From assembly GCA_023101725.1 (NCBI GenBank), contig JALJCO010001293.1, forward strand, positions 736,313 to 800,312: 64,000 nt of DNA. The letters are read 5' to 3'. Origin of the DNA: Atherinomorus stipes (lineage: Eukaryota > Chordata > Actinopteri > Atheriniformes > Atherinidae). How positions within the stretch are numbered: position 1 is the first letter of the stretch; each line of letters begins with the position of its first letter. Positions 34,501 to 44,330 of this stretch are shown one piece after another. The translations under genes were made by a program, and so were the position numbers. Below the pieces are notes generated by a model. It was not told the DNA's origin, made no database searches, and saw nothing but the letters and a program-made list of their open reading frames with translations.

Positions 34501-37062
34501 AGGAGTAGCCATTAAACCACACATTTTGTTTTCTATTAAATAAATAATTGTTAAACCACTCAACCATTTCTACTCTCTTTTGTCTTTTGTTTTATTTGTT
34601 GGTTAGAGGTGGGTATTGGCGCAGACTTCATGACATGATACATATCAAGATACGTGGGACATGATACAAAACAGTATTGCAATATTCTAGGCATTTCAGG
34701 GAAGTTTAAAGTGCAGCTTGAAATAAAAGTTGTGCCATATGTACATACATCAGATGACTGAAACAAAAAATGAGTCACAATCAATTAAATTCAGTTTATC
34801 CATGGCCCATTTATTAAACTTGGACAGGTTTCTTTGCCACCTGGATCTCATAATGAAACCATTTACAATCATCCCCTTAAACATAAATATTTCTCACTGT
34901 GGGAAAACCTGACTGAATAGATTTATAAATCAAAAAAAATAAAGTGCTTTTGAAAACGGTTTTACCACAGCTGAGCTGGAATAGTTTAAATGTGCATTAA
35001 TTCATGTGAAATTTGTAAAACAATAAAACAAAGTAGTATATGAGTATATGAAAACGCATGTAAGTGCATATGAAAAATAAACATTTCAGTCAGTCATTAT
35101 AATCTCAAACAACTGGGTGGTCGATGAAAACCTGGACACATTTTAACTTGTACTTTCTACTTTGTGTAAAGTTTAACCTGAACCTGCAGACTGCACAGAA
35201 CTGTCAGTGTAAAGCAGGGACTTTTCTACATGCTGGAACTGGCAAAAAATAACATAAGATTTTATTTGTAAAAAAAAAAAAAATTGATACCACTTTTTTT
35301 TTCTAGTATCGATATATCACAACATAAAATATTGCAATATTTCAGTGTATTGATATTTTTCACAGCCCTATACATATTTCACAGCCCTGTAGCATATTTA
35401 CATTTATTTTGCACCATTTTAGCTTCTCACCTGTGCAATTTGTTTGGTGTCATTTACAAAAATGTTAGATTTGGAATGTTGTCGCATTTCACTAAAGCTT
35501 AAAGTTTAGTTTGGGATTTTATTTATTTATTTTAAATAAAATAAGTATATTCAATTTATTTTTCAAATATCAAGAAAATTGCAGACAAGTTGCACAGTTT
35601 ATTTTTTAATACAATTATGTTTTTCTATGCCTTATTTAATATTCAAAATATATTTATTTTATTCATTTTATGCTAAATAAATGCAACGTGTAACTAAAAA
35701 ATAATTGTTTGAATAATCTTGCTTTCAATATTAACCAAAATAATTGTGATAATGACTTTTTCCATAATTGAGCAGCCCTATCTGATGACTGTCTTGGAAA
35801 AATGTTTACTTTACTAAAAAGGATTGAGCATTTCTACATTAAGAACGAACAGGCTGAGCAAAACTACCAAAAAATATCTGCATTTTAAGGTTAGATACTA
35901 AACCTGTAAAAAAGGTTGTGCTTGTGGAGCAGTGGGGTTGAGTTGCTGTCTGGTTTAGTCTTTTTCTGCAGGAGCACATCACAGATGGAGGCTGGGGAAC
36001 AGCTGCCCACAGCTCACATGTCATGCAGGAATAAGGGTTTTTTTTGTACAACACATTGAGAATGAATCAGATGAATCAGATGGATCCATTTAAATATGTT
36101 TTAACATGAAGAATACACTTTTTAGGGCTGGGAAAAAAATCGATACACTGAAATATCGCGATATTTTCATATGCTTATATCATATCGATATGTAAAAATG
36201 TGGTCTCGTTCTATTTTACTAATGAAATCTCGTGAGATTTCGTTGTTCAGTCAAGAAATCTCACGGGTTTTCGTGAAATCTCGTGAGATTTCGTTGGTAA
36301 AATAGATCAATAGTATTTTTGTGGCAACAACACACTTCCATGTAAACGCGAGTACTGCGTTTATCTATATGGATCTAGAAACGCAGGGAGCAAGCGGACA
36401 GCAGCAAAGATGTCAGTGAAAGGAAAAACTCGCCAGCTCACACACATCAGCCACAAATTCTCCAGAATATTTGCTGACAATGACGCATGGGAAAAATTCT
36501 CAGAACTTCACTGTTCTGTTTTGAAGGAAAAAACAGTTGAATATGTGGTTATAAAGCATTAGACAGTCATCTGGTGGAGCGATATCACCCAGTCCCTTCT
36601 TTCTAACTCCCCCAAAACCAGGACAAATGAGTTTAGACTTCCACTCTGACCCTCTACCTCTAATTAATGAGGTTCCAGATCCCAGTGGACCCAAACACAC
36701 TGACGGGGTTGTGACTTTCAGTCACTTCAGACATGCAAATATTTACCTTTCATGTAGGGATGTCCCATGATGTTCTCTAGAATCTCATTCTGAAGTGTTG
36801 CCTCACTTCTGAAACCGTTTCCATAACAAATCGTGTTTCTGAACGATTATTTCTCTGTTTTTCTGACTGATTTTGCCACGGCGTTTATACTTGAGTCATC
36901 ATTTAACCGAGATATAAACTCTGTTGTCGTGCTCCCTAGGTTCTGTAGTTTTATGTCATGTGTCTCCTGTTTCTGCCCTGCAGTGGTCCCAACCGCGGAC
37001 ACTACATCACCATCGTCAAGAGCCACGGCTTCTGGCTGCTGTTCGATGACGACATCGTAGAG
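16820..37062 (+). CDS. usp12: Ubiquitin carboxyl-terminal hydrolase 12 (USP12), exons 1-9 of a spliced gene
   Basis: USP12 removes ubiquitin from protein substrates and works with the WD-repeat cofactors WDR48 (UAF1) and WDR20. Coding exons are 16820-16867, 23416-23496, 23711-23794, 27523-27652, 28027-28292, 29756-29832, 30572-30655, 32090-32287 and 36984-37062. All have GT-AG borders and join in frame to 349 residues. Catalytic Cys48 lies in [10 protein letters not shown], His329 in NRGHY and Asp344-346 in LLFDDD. Two CxxC pairs (CLNC, CEQC) form the zinc site. [25 protein letters not shown] and [13 protein letters not shown] fit USP12 rather than its paralogue USP46. A Gly/Glu-rich expansion replaces the usual Asn-rich loop. 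The final exon (about 33 residues, KIDAQAIEEFYGL-type) was not found. Confidence 0.95.
17000..18600. other. USP12 intron 1, unique-looking part
   Basis: GC-rich at first, then mixed sequence without a recognisable repeat family. A 122-codon open frame at 17780-18148 has no domain I recognise. Confidence 0.4.
18606..19470. mobile_element. hAT-like element (TAGGGCTGTCA / GATTAATC ends)
   Basis: The left end TAGGGCTGTCAGCAATCGCG and the right region GCGATTAATCACATATAC resemble a fish hAT-derived family with AATCGCGATTAATC ends. The interior is non-coding. The right boundary runs into a (TA)n tract. Confidence 0.5.
19480..19533. repeat. (TA)n microsatellite
   Basis: About 26 TA units between two hAT-like elements. 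Confidence 0.95.
19534..20828 (+). mobile_element. hAT-type element with BED-finger remnant and Tc1 fragment
   Basis: Ends are TAGGGATGCACCGATGCATC and its complement finishing GGTGCATCCCTA. At 20369-20446 the + strand reads [20 protein letters not shown].. with a C..C pair, which resembles the BED zinc finger that opens many hAT transposases; it breaks off soon after. At about 20031-20160 lies a piece of Tc1 transposase C-terminus ([12 protein letters not shown] codons, degraded), inserted earlier or later. A purine-only, homopolymer-rich block occupies 19740-20030. Confidence 0.65.
20031..20160 (+). pseudogene. Tc1 transposase C-terminal fragment
   Basis: The bases GAATCTTTGGGATGTGCTG and the following GATCTTGGTGAAAAA match the same region of the Tc1 remnant at 32480-32940 (- strand). 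It is badly degraded and about 130 bp long. Confidence 0.55.
20830..22555. other. USP12 intron 1, AT-rich part
   Basis: Contains an interrupted (TA)n tract at about 21171-21232. No exon or named repeat elsewhere. Confidence 0.45.
22560..22740. repeat. MITE-like repeat with AGGAACC/GGTTCCT blocks
   Basis: Repeated AGGAACC, GTTCCTA and TTTTCGGGG blocks facing both ways suggest a decayed inverted-repeat element. Only one plausible end (CATAGGCGCTTTCGGACTG) is visible. Confidence 0.4.
23416..23496 (+). CDS. usp12: USP12 coding exon 2
   Basis: 27 codons, [20 protein letters not shown] onwards to FGLVN, bounded by CTCTAG and GTAAGT. Intron 1 is about 6.5 kb and holds several hAT elements. Confidence 0.97.
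23711..23794 (+). CDS. usp12: USP12 coding exon 3 (catalytic cysteine)
   Basis: 28 codons, [20 protein letters not shown] onwards to VLAYK. It holds the Cys box with the nucleophile Cys48. Borders TTCCAG and GTAAGC, phase 0 on both sides. Confidence 0.97.
24224..24418. repeat. hAT-like MITE
   Basis: Imperfect inverted ends (ATCCTCAATCTTGGTC..GAGG and CCTTGAGGACCAGTTTTGG) surround GTGTGTTGCAGCAGGGAAAC, a pattern I recall from a common fish MITE. Confidence 0.5.
24420..24497. repeat. 78 bp flank shared with the first Tc1 copy (inverted)
   Basis: Reverse complement of 13209-13286 with about three differences. It abuts the left end of Tc1 copy 2. Confidence 0.9.
24498..26101 (+). mobile_element. 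Tc1-like transposon with long terminal repeats, copy 2 (inactive)
   Basis: About 1.6 kb, starting CAGCGGGAAAAAAG after TA (24496-24497) and ending CTTTTTTCCCGCTG. The transposase region contains [39 protein letters not shown] and [20 protein letters not shown] in different frames, so it is inactive. It lies in USP12 intron 3 in the gene's orientation. Confidence 0.9.
26222..27111. mobile_element. Foldback element with TTAA target duplication, copy 2
   Basis: Long inverted arms (26222-26570 and about 26700-27111) start AGGAATAGTTCACCCACAGA and end with the complement. Perfect TTAA lies on both sides (26218-26221, 27112-27115). The arms match those of 5969-6905. Non-coding. It lies in USP12 intron 3. 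Confidence 0.85.
27523..27652 (+). CDS. usp12: USP12 coding exon 4
   Basis: 43 codons plus one base, from [17 protein letters not shown] to RLRKEN. It ends in phase 1 (AACG|GTACGG). Intron 3 (3.7 kb) contains a complete Tc1 copy and a foldback element. Confidence 0.97.
28027..28292 (+). CDS. usp12: USP12 coding exon 5 with Gly-rich insertion
   Basis: Runs from [19 protein letters not shown] through a Gly/Glu-rich low-complexity loop (about 28155-28220) to [19 protein letters not shown]. It includes the QQDAHEF motif and the first CxxC of the zinc site. Confidence 0.96.
28641..29265. mobile_element. hAT-type composite element, inverted relative to 14561-15423
   Basis: Ends TAAGGATGCACGATATAATC and TATTGTGCATCCCTA. 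A nested palindromic element occupies about 28845-29105. Flanking words such as ACTGCTATTTGCAATGACTG match the copy at 14.6 kb in reverse complement, including the junctions with the nested piece. It lies in USP12 intron 5. Confidence 0.75.
29286..29335. repeat. A/C homopolymer-rich low-complexity tract
   Basis: Runs of A and up to about 14 C. Length here is likely to be unreliable in any assembly. Confidence 0.7.
29756..29832 (+). CDS. usp12: USP12 coding exon 6
   Basis: 25 codons plus two bases, [20 protein letters not shown] onwards. Acceptor TTGCAG, donor CTCAG|GTTTGC. Confidence 0.97.
30572..30655 (+). CDS. usp12: USP12 coding exon 7
   Basis: Encodes [20 protein letters not shown] onwards, with the second CxxC. 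The donor GTGGGT is followed within eight bases by a CAT/ATC microsatellite. Confidence 0.96.
30664..30690. repeat. ATC microsatellite next to a splice donor
   Basis: Eight to nine CAT units starting eight bases after the USP12 exon 7 boundary. Confidence 0.9.
32090..32287 (+). CDS. usp12: USP12 coding exon 8
   Basis: 65 codons from [20 protein letters not shown] to VVVHCG. MDQLHRY and [10 protein letters not shown] are USP12-type residues. Acceptor CCTCAG, donor GTAAGT. Confidence 0.98.
32416..32470. mobile_element. hAT-like left terminus
   Basis: TAGGGGTGCACGATAATTAT resembles the end of a fish hAT family. A matching opposite end (ATAATTGAGCAGCCCTA) lies at 35764-35780, so one large element with nested insertions is possible. 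No target duplication supports this. Confidence 0.4.
32480..32945 (-). pseudogene. Tc1-like transposase remnant
   Basis: On the - strand this reads, with frameshifts, through [20 protein letters not shown] (one DDE aspartate) to [15 protein letters not shown], the hallmark of the Tc1 C-terminal catalytic region, followed by DVLEKAV. No terminal repeats were found, and the N-terminal half is absent. It lies in USP12 intron 8. Confidence 0.8.
33296..34567 (-). mobile_element. 5'-truncated LINE (CR1/L2/Rex1-like), - strand
   Basis: Reverse transcriptase motifs read on the - strand: [13 protein letters not shown] and INDL (about 34440-34490), then FADGT where the catalytic YADD-type box should be. 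Downstream frames contain [13 protein letters not shown] and the C-terminal VHSYHTRQ / [10 protein letters not shown] pattern typical of CR1/L2/Rex1 LINEs. The 3' end is an AAATC-type tail at 33296-33330. Several frame breaks, and no endonuclease domain. Confidence 0.85.
34604..35370. mobile_element. hAT-like MITE related to the palindromic family
   Basis: The right end ATTTCAGTGTATTGATATTTTTCACAGCCCTA matches the terminus of the palindromic family nested at 14.7 and 28.8 kb (shown here only in part). The left end TAGAGGTGGGTATTGG is weaker. Non-coding. Confidence 0.45.
35764..35780. mobile_element. hAT-like right terminus
   Basis: ATAATTGAGCAGCCCTA is the complement of a TAGGGCTGC-type end. 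Its possible partner is at 32416. Confidence 0.4.
36123..36320. mobile_element. Palindromic hAT-type MITE, truncated
   Basis: Starts TAGGGCTGGGAAAAAAATCG and continues GATACACTGAAATATCGCG, then an inverted-repeat core around AATCTCGTGAGATTTCG. The right terminus is missing after about 36320. Confidence 0.6.
36984..37062 (+). CDS. usp12: USP12 coding exon 9 (catalytic histidine)
   Basis: Encodes [20 protein letters not shown] onwards to DDDIVE, ending in phase 0 at GAG|GTGAGA. The next exon should start with the Lys-Ile-Asp codons and was not found in the remaining 27 kb. Confidence 0.96.
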
Positions 37063-37104
37063 GTGAGAACATCTTTCCCCTCAGTTTCCATGTCCCGTTC
37101 AGGG

Positions 37105-37200
37105 AAGCCTTATCGCCTACAAACCAAAGAGTCGTAGGATCGATTCCTGGCTCCCCCTGGTGATGTCAGTGTCCTTGAGCAGTGTCCTTGATGCGCCCAT
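37105..37200. repeat. Possible tRNA-derived SINE-like fragment
   Basis: GTAGGATCGATTCCTGGC contains a near-match to a Pol III B box, in a context (CCTTGAGCAGTGTCC) I recall from fish repeats. No A box could be assigned. Confidence 0.3.
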
Positions 37201-37689
37201 CACAGTAGAAATGTTTACCCCGATGCAAACATGCTGTTTACCAGCTGCCTGTCTAGTGTGACAGCATTAAAACTGGTCGTTATTGTTTTGATTAGTTGTC
37301 AGCTGAATTTAAGTAAAAATATATTATTACAAATATGCAGTCGTCCTCAGAATTATTCATACCCTCCAGTTAAAGAAAAGGCTAAATTCCCAATAGTAAT
37401 TCAAATAACAAGAAACTAAAGGAACTAATAATAAAAAAAAAAATTACAAAATCATAATTTAGTGAAATAAGGTTTTCAGTTGTGGTTGGAAATAATAATT
37501 AAAGAAAAAACACAACTGCCCAAGACACATTTGAGCACCTTTTCCCTGAACACCGGACTAAAATACCCGTCAACAGGTGTAAAAGTCTTTTTGAACATTA
37601 CAGAAAACACCTGATTGCAGTGATCGCCTCAAAGTGTTACTCAACAAAATTTTAGTTTTGGAGCCCCATCATGCTTGTTTACTTGTTTT

Positions 37690-40150
37690 ATTTTTAGGCT
37701 CGAGCACCGAAGGCGGTGCGAAAGCCTATTGAAACCCTCCCGTTTCTTATTATTATTATTCTTCATCTCCTGCCGAAAGAATTGCATTTTAGGGGGTCTG
37801 AACATGCTCAAAAACTCACCAAATTTTGCGTACCCCCCCAAGGGAATGTGTAAAATTACGTATTTTAGGGTGCTCGGGCATGTTCGGGCGAAATTGTGCG
37901 ACAGCGCCACCTATTTTGACTGCCCCGCCACTGCATCCCATCAATCTTCATGAAAATTGGTGCACGTGTTCTACATGCCATGGCGAACAGATAATCCTCT
38001 TGGAGCATATTTGTATAACGTACAGGAAGTCGGCCATTTTGGGTCAAAGTTGACGTTTTTGCAAATTTTGGCATTTTACACACCTCGCATTTGAACGAAC
38101 TTGTCCTAGGGCTTTTATTGTACGGCCACCAAAATCGGTCAGGATGTTCAGAAGGAGTAGACGAACCAAAGTTATCAAAAGAATTTTGATACGACAAAGT
38201 GCGTAGAGTGGGCGGGGCCTCAAATTTGGATGTTTGATTTTTGATGTCAGAGCTTGAATCAAATTGATATAACTCTCACATAGAATGAGATATCTGCACC
38301 AAAATTCTTGGGTGAGTTGCTACTATGACCCAGAACAAAACTAAATGTCAATATTTTGATTACATGATAGCCCCGCCCCCTGGTGACAGGAAGTCATATA
38401 TTTTACTTGGGCATCCATTTCTCTGACATTTTGGACACAAGCAGCTCCAAACTCCTTCAGAGGGCAGAAAACATGTTGATGATGACTTCCATTGAAACTT
38501 ATCTGTCTAGGCAAAACGGCGCGGTCATGGCGGCACGGTGAACTTCGATGTGACGCCATGACCACTAAAATGGTCATAACTCGAAAATGAAAACAGATAA
38601 TGACATGAAATACAATGACCAAGTAGGCAACTCCAATTTCTACATGTATACCGATTTTGGAAAAATTCCAAATCTAGGGGGCGCTACAGTTGAGAGTAGT
38701 TTATAGGAGCTTATAGCGCCAAAACGGCTGCACGGATATGCACCAAAATCACTACGTATATCTACATAGAGGTCCTGAACATAATCCTAGAATATGGTTA
38801 TGATTGTCAAAAGTGGGCGGGACTTATGAGCAAAAGAATGTGGCCACGCCTCCAAATTTCAGAAAATGATGAAAAATCATGCGTTTGTCTTACAGAGCTA
38901 AGATTTGGAGGATATATTCACTAAATCCTCCTGAACATTTCACTCACTGGGACTTGTGTTCTACAGACAAGTCGCACACTCTACTTTTTTACAAGTATGC
39001 AAATTAGCTCAACATGTGGATCTCTGAAATGGATTACTCAATTCCCACCAAAATTGCAACAATGATAGACTCAATAGGCCTTGTGAAGTGTCTTGAGTTT
39101 GAACAAGTTTGATCAAAGTATTGATTTTTAAGAATTATTTATACTTTCTCATTACATGCCAGAAATGTTTAACAATTTTTAAATCTGAAATTTTTAAGTT
39201 GACATGAACCAAAAAATTTCATAGCATTGCCAAAAGTATTCTGATCATGTAGGAATATTTCCAGGATTTTTAGACCAACTTTCTATTTTTAATGAATATT
39301 TTTTAATTTTTCCATGCTTAATCCACTTCTAAAAAAGGGAGGTCTTTGGGGGGTCTGAACATGTTGAAAAACTCACCAAATTTTGGCTACCCCCCCAATG
39401 GAATGTGGAAATTTACATACTATGGGGTGTTCGGGCATGTTCGAGGCAAAATCGCGAAACAGCGCCACCTATTTTGACTGCCCCGCCACTGCATCCAATC
39501 AATCTTTATAAAAATTGGTAGGCATATTCTACATGCCAGGGCGAGCAAAAAATCCTCTTGGAGCATATTTTTTAAATGTACAGGAAGTCGGGCATTTTGG
39601 GTCAAAGTCGCCATTTTGGCGTTTTCCTCACTTCGCATTTGAACGAACTTGTCCTAGGGCTTTAATGGTAGGGCCACCAAAATCGGTCAGAATGTTCCCA
39701 AGGCATGTGTCATCAAAAGTTATCAAAAGATTTTTCATAAGTCAAAGCATGTGGACTGGGCGGGGCCTGAAAGTTTGATGTCTCGCCATGAAAAATCAAT
39801 CTCATGTAATTCCCACATAAAATGCAAAATCTGAACCAAAAGTCTTGAGTGAGATGGCAGTATGACCCTGAACACATAAACATGTCAATATTTTCAATAT
39901 TTCAGAGCCCCGCCCCATTGTTACAGTTACCATTTTGGCATTAAGTCACCACGCGTTTGAACGAACTTGTCCTAGGGCGTTTATCGTACGGCCACCAAAA
40001 TCGGTCAGGATGTTCCCAAGGCATGTGTGATCAAAAGTTATCAAAAGCTTTTTGATAGGACAAAGTATCTGGCATCGGCGGGGCCTCAAAGTTGGCCCTC
40101 TCACCATGGAACACAATGCGCCTTAGCTCCGCCTCCTGGTGACAGGAACT
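37690..40150. repeat. Dispersed fish repeat with three internal copies
   Basis: A segment with ACGAACTTGTCCTAGGGC and GGCCACCAAAATCGGTCAG occurs near 38097-38145, 39646-39695 and 39961-40010. Companion stretches (GGGGGTCTGAACATG, ACAGCGCCACCTATTTTGAC, CAGGAAGTCGG) occur twice. The left end, GGCTCGAGCACCGAAGGCGG, looks like the start of a family common in fish. Non-coding. Confidence 0.7.
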
Positions 40151-40169
40151 GCTGTTTTTCTTACTCTTA

Positions 40170-40870
40170 CTGGCTCACCTCATCAAGCAAGAATATTGTA
40201 ATGGGCTTGGAGTTGAAGACGCCATCATCTTCCTGCTTCAGTATGCCCACTCTCATCTGGACCAGTCAGGCAGCACTTTGAGGGTCATGTTATTTGATTT
40301 TTCAAGTGCCTTTAATTATATTCTGCCTGCATTACTATGTGAGAAGCTCCAGAACTTCCAGGTGGATCCTCCACAACCACCTGGATTTATGACTACCTAA
40401 CAAACAGACCACAGTTTGTGAGACTGAAAGGTTGTGTGTCCGAGATGGTGATCAGCAGCACTGGAGCACCACAAGGAACTGTACTCTCACCATTCCTGTT
40501 CACACTGTACACCTCAGACTTCCAGTACAACTCTGATCCTGTCATCTGCAGAAATACTCTGATGACTCTGCAGTTGTGGGGTGTATCAGTGATGGACAAG
40601 AAGTTAAGTACAGGGAACTAGTCAGTCAGTTTGTGAAATGGTAACAATCAGCTCATCTTAAATACCAGCAAGACTAAAGAGGTGATTGTTGACTTCAGGA
40701 GGAGCAAGAATAAGCAGCATAGTCCTGTCTAACTCTGGAAGAGGAGGTGGAGATGATGGAGAACAACAAATACCTGGAGTTCATCGCAACAGACTAGATT
40801 GGAAATGCAACACTGACTACATCTACAAGAAAGGTCAGAGCAGACTCTACTTCTTAAGCAAGCTGTGATC
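40170..40870 (+). mobile_element. L2-type LINE reverse transcriptase fragment
   Basis: The + strand encodes, in shifting frames, VMLFDFSSAFNYILPALL (first RT aspartate block), then STGAPQGTVLSPFLFTLYTS, then a degraded continuation ending YKKGQSRLYFLSKL. These are typical of fish L2-clade LINEs. Both ends are missing and the frame is broken several times. Confidence 0.85.
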
Positions 40871-40999
40871 ATTCAACAGTACAGTCAAAACCTCAGGTGG
40901 ATTCTTAATTATTACCATGGTGAATATGACTGCAACTACATGCCAAAAGAAAGTAGCTTAATATAACATAAAAAAGGTTGATCTCTACCAAAGTTGACA

Positions 41000-43600
41000 T
41001 AGGTCCTGAAATCATTTACATGGACTTGTGTTGGATAAGTGTTAGGGATGTGAAATCAGTTCTGTCTTCAGATCATTTGATTGTGGCCACTGTAAATCGT
41101 AGATACATGATGTGATCGCCTGAGAGGTTGTGCACAGTTTTGCCATCATTGTCAGCATCATAAAAAAAAAGATTGGTTAGGTGGTTTATTGCTACATCTG
41201 CCTGAGCCTCTTCTTGGCAAATAATTTCCACTATATGCTCCTTGTTTGAATCTACAGCTATGTTGGCAGTTGTAAGCAGTCACTTGTTTATATAGTCTGT
41301 GTAAGTTAGAAGTGTCTGTGGATCAGAATTTAATTTTGGTTTGGTTTTTTGTGCGGAGTATGTCAGCCTTCATGTGTAGAGTGAAATTTTGTTTACATCC
41401 CTCTAAGTGGCATTGAGGCCCCAGCTTAGGTTGTGGCCCTATGGTTAATAATCACTGGTCTATATTACCTGCATGAGGTAGTTAAGTATACAGCATTATT
41501 TTAACCAGCTGATTGTAAAAAGCTGATGTGTCGTTTCCTCAAGTTGACTTGCTGTTTGCTGTAGATATTTCCATCTCATCATGTGGCATACATTTGGATG
41601 AGGTAACGCTTGTCTGCAGGGTAGGGTAAAAGGGTGGGGGCAGGGAGGTTTGTGAAGAAAGTAGTGAGTGGACTGGCCAACGTGAGTTCATTGTAAATGT
41701 GGCAGCATGTACCACAACTTAACATTGCTGTAATAGATTATGTTTGAATAATTCAGGGTTACTACAGCTTAAATGAAGTAAAAGTTAAGAATTTGTAAGA
41801 CTTGTTAATGCCTTTTGAAATTAAATTTAAGACTAATTTCACAATTAACACAGACTGGGGGTGCGGGGGGCACTACATCATTTACAAAGGGTAAGGAACA
41901 ATGTGACCCAAATGATTATATTAATATAAAATGTGACTTTTTGACCAAGTGAAAAACTTTCTTTTGGGAAAACATTTCCCAAGTTGAAGACGTGGAAAAT
42001 ACATACAAAGATGTAGTTATCATGAATCCTCAGAAACAACTGCACAGGAGGAGAGGTATTAATTTCAAATAACTATTTTGTTGCATTCATGAATCATTTT
42101 GTCTCAATCTAGCATCATAAAACACATAACCATTAGTGTTTACTCTTTCATGTTTGTCTTGTCAGAACTGTGTGCAAATGAGTAAGCAATGTCAGAGTCT
42201 GGGAGTGTTGCACAGAATAATTCTTCAGCTCCCTCATTACATGTAATGATTGGTGTTCAGAGACATGAGAACGGGTAAGGGGTGAAAAAGGTGAGAAGAA
42301 TACAGCTTGTATAGGTTGGGGTTCAACTGCATGTTCCCCTGGAATTTTTATTTATGTATTTAGCATTTCATATTATAAGCTTAATTTTGGTGTACATTAA
42401 GGGATCTCACAATGTTGTCTACATCTAAGCCATGGAGGCTTCAGCTGTGCGTGTCCCACAACATGCATGTTTTCTTTATATCACACTACTGGAAGGGATT
42501 GTGAGTCTTTCCATCGTCACCTTGTCTGTAGAGCTTTAAAACTATGATATTTGTGTCTGAGTTTCAGGTAGTTGAGGTGTTTTCTGAGCGCGTTTTGTCT
42601 GCAGTGCGTCTGCTTGCGTTGCAAATGTGTCACAACACAGAGAAACAGAGTGGAGAATGACACAGAGAAGCAATGACATGCAATCATGTAAACTACATAA
42701 ATAAGATTAGATTGTTCATTAAGTAAGAACTCAATCACTCACCCCACCAAAAAGCTGTATCATAAACAATGTCCATATGATTTGAGAGTCCTGGCTGCAA
42801 CTGTCACAGTTGTTTTGATATGTTTTTGTGATTGGGCAATGTTACCACAACTTTCATTATTGAAAATAAATAAATGTTACCATTTGTTTGGAGAGTTGAA
42901 TCTAGTTACAATCATGAAAGCTTTGTAATCATGTGTTTAAATTTTTACAACTTTTGAAAGATTGATTTAAGACATTTTAATGCCAATTTTAGATTTATGA
43001 ATTCAATGCCTTTTAAGATTTTTTAAGGATTAGCGGGAACCATGATAATTGTGAAATGTTCATGATTACTAAAAAAAATGTCTGAAATAATGCTGTTCTA
43101 CTACATTAAGAATTACTTTTCATGTCTTTGTCAACACAATGATCAGCAGGGCACTGCAGGGAGTCGAACCCCATCCCATCAAAGGGAGTACCATTACCAG
43201 CGCCTTTTGCTTTTTTTGTATGACATGACAAGGTAAAGCAAAACCCGCACCAAGACCAGCATAATGTTGGATTTATGATAGAGCAGCATATCAAAGTGTA
43301 TTAAATTTATAATTCAAATTTTTACCTCAAATACAAGCTTTGATTTGTTCATGAATATTCAGTTATTTTGATTAAATGCTGTCTTAATGCGGGAACCGAA
43401 ACCAAGGCATATTTGTTTAACTTTCTAGTGACTAAGAGTATAAATCTTCGTTTTAAAATTTTTTTTTTTACAATCGGTAAATTTCACTTTTAAAAAGCAG
43501 TTTACCTGCCTTGTTTGGCATCATTTTTTTCAGCTCAACCTCAGTGCGATTTTAGAGGGTTATTTCTTTTCATTTTAACACACTGTTGTAGCACAATTGG
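41000..43600. other. Gene-free stretch
   Basis: No exon of USP12 or any other gene was recognised. At 43145-43175 the - strand has GGGGTTCGACTCCCTG, a good Pol III B-box match, but no full tRNA fold. Confidence 0.4.
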
Positions 43601-43611
43601 GCTAAAACCAC

Positions 43612-44330
43612 AAAAAAAAACATGACATTTGAGTAGAGAAAACTTATTTGTCATCATGAAAGCCACAAATTTCTGTCACAAACTGTTTTTTAAATTTAAA
43701 TACAAATATAAGTAGTTAGTTTTAAACATATTTGAAAAAATTGGCCATCAAAAGAGAAACATAAAATTTGAGTAGAAAGAACTTTGATTTGTCATTGTGA
43801 AAACCACAAACTTGTTTCACAAACTATTTTTGTAACATAGAATACAAAGAAGAGTAGTTAGTTGTAAACATATTTGTAAAAATATGGCATCAAAAGAGAA
43901 ACATAAAATTGGAGTAGAAAAAGACTGATTAGTCATTGTGTAAACCCCAAACTTGTTTCACAAACCATTTTTGTAACTTAAATACAAATATAAGTAGTTA
44001 GTTTTAAACATAGTTGTAAAAATTGGCCATCAAAAGAGAAACATGAAATTTGAGTAGAAAAAAAACTTAGATTTGTCATTGTGAAAACCACAAACTTGTT
44101 TCACAAACCATTTTTGTAACATAGAACACAAAGTAGTTAGTTTTAAGCATATGGGAAAAATTGGCCATCAAAAGAGAAACATAACATTTGAGTAGAAAAA
44201 CTTTGATTTGTCATTGTGAAAACCACAAACTTGTTTCACAAACCATTTCTATAACTTTGAATACAAATATGAGTAGTTTGTGTTCAACATATTTTGAGAA
44301 ATTGGCCATCAAATGAGAAATAAAACAAGA
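43612..44330. repeat. Minisatellite, about five units of about 140 bp
   Basis: Units begin near GAGAAACATAAAATTTGAG and continue through AAACCACAAACTTGTTTCAC, AACCATTTTTGTAAC and GTAGTTAGTTTTAAACATA. Copies start at roughly 43612, 43757, 43898, 44038 and 44176, with a partial last unit near 44318. Units differ by point changes and short indels. Confidence 0.9.

Noticed and set aside
37063..37200. Immediate continuation of USP12 exon 9 into a last exon
   Set aside because: The sequence after GTGAGA does not encode the conserved C-terminus, and the donor matches the known exon junction.
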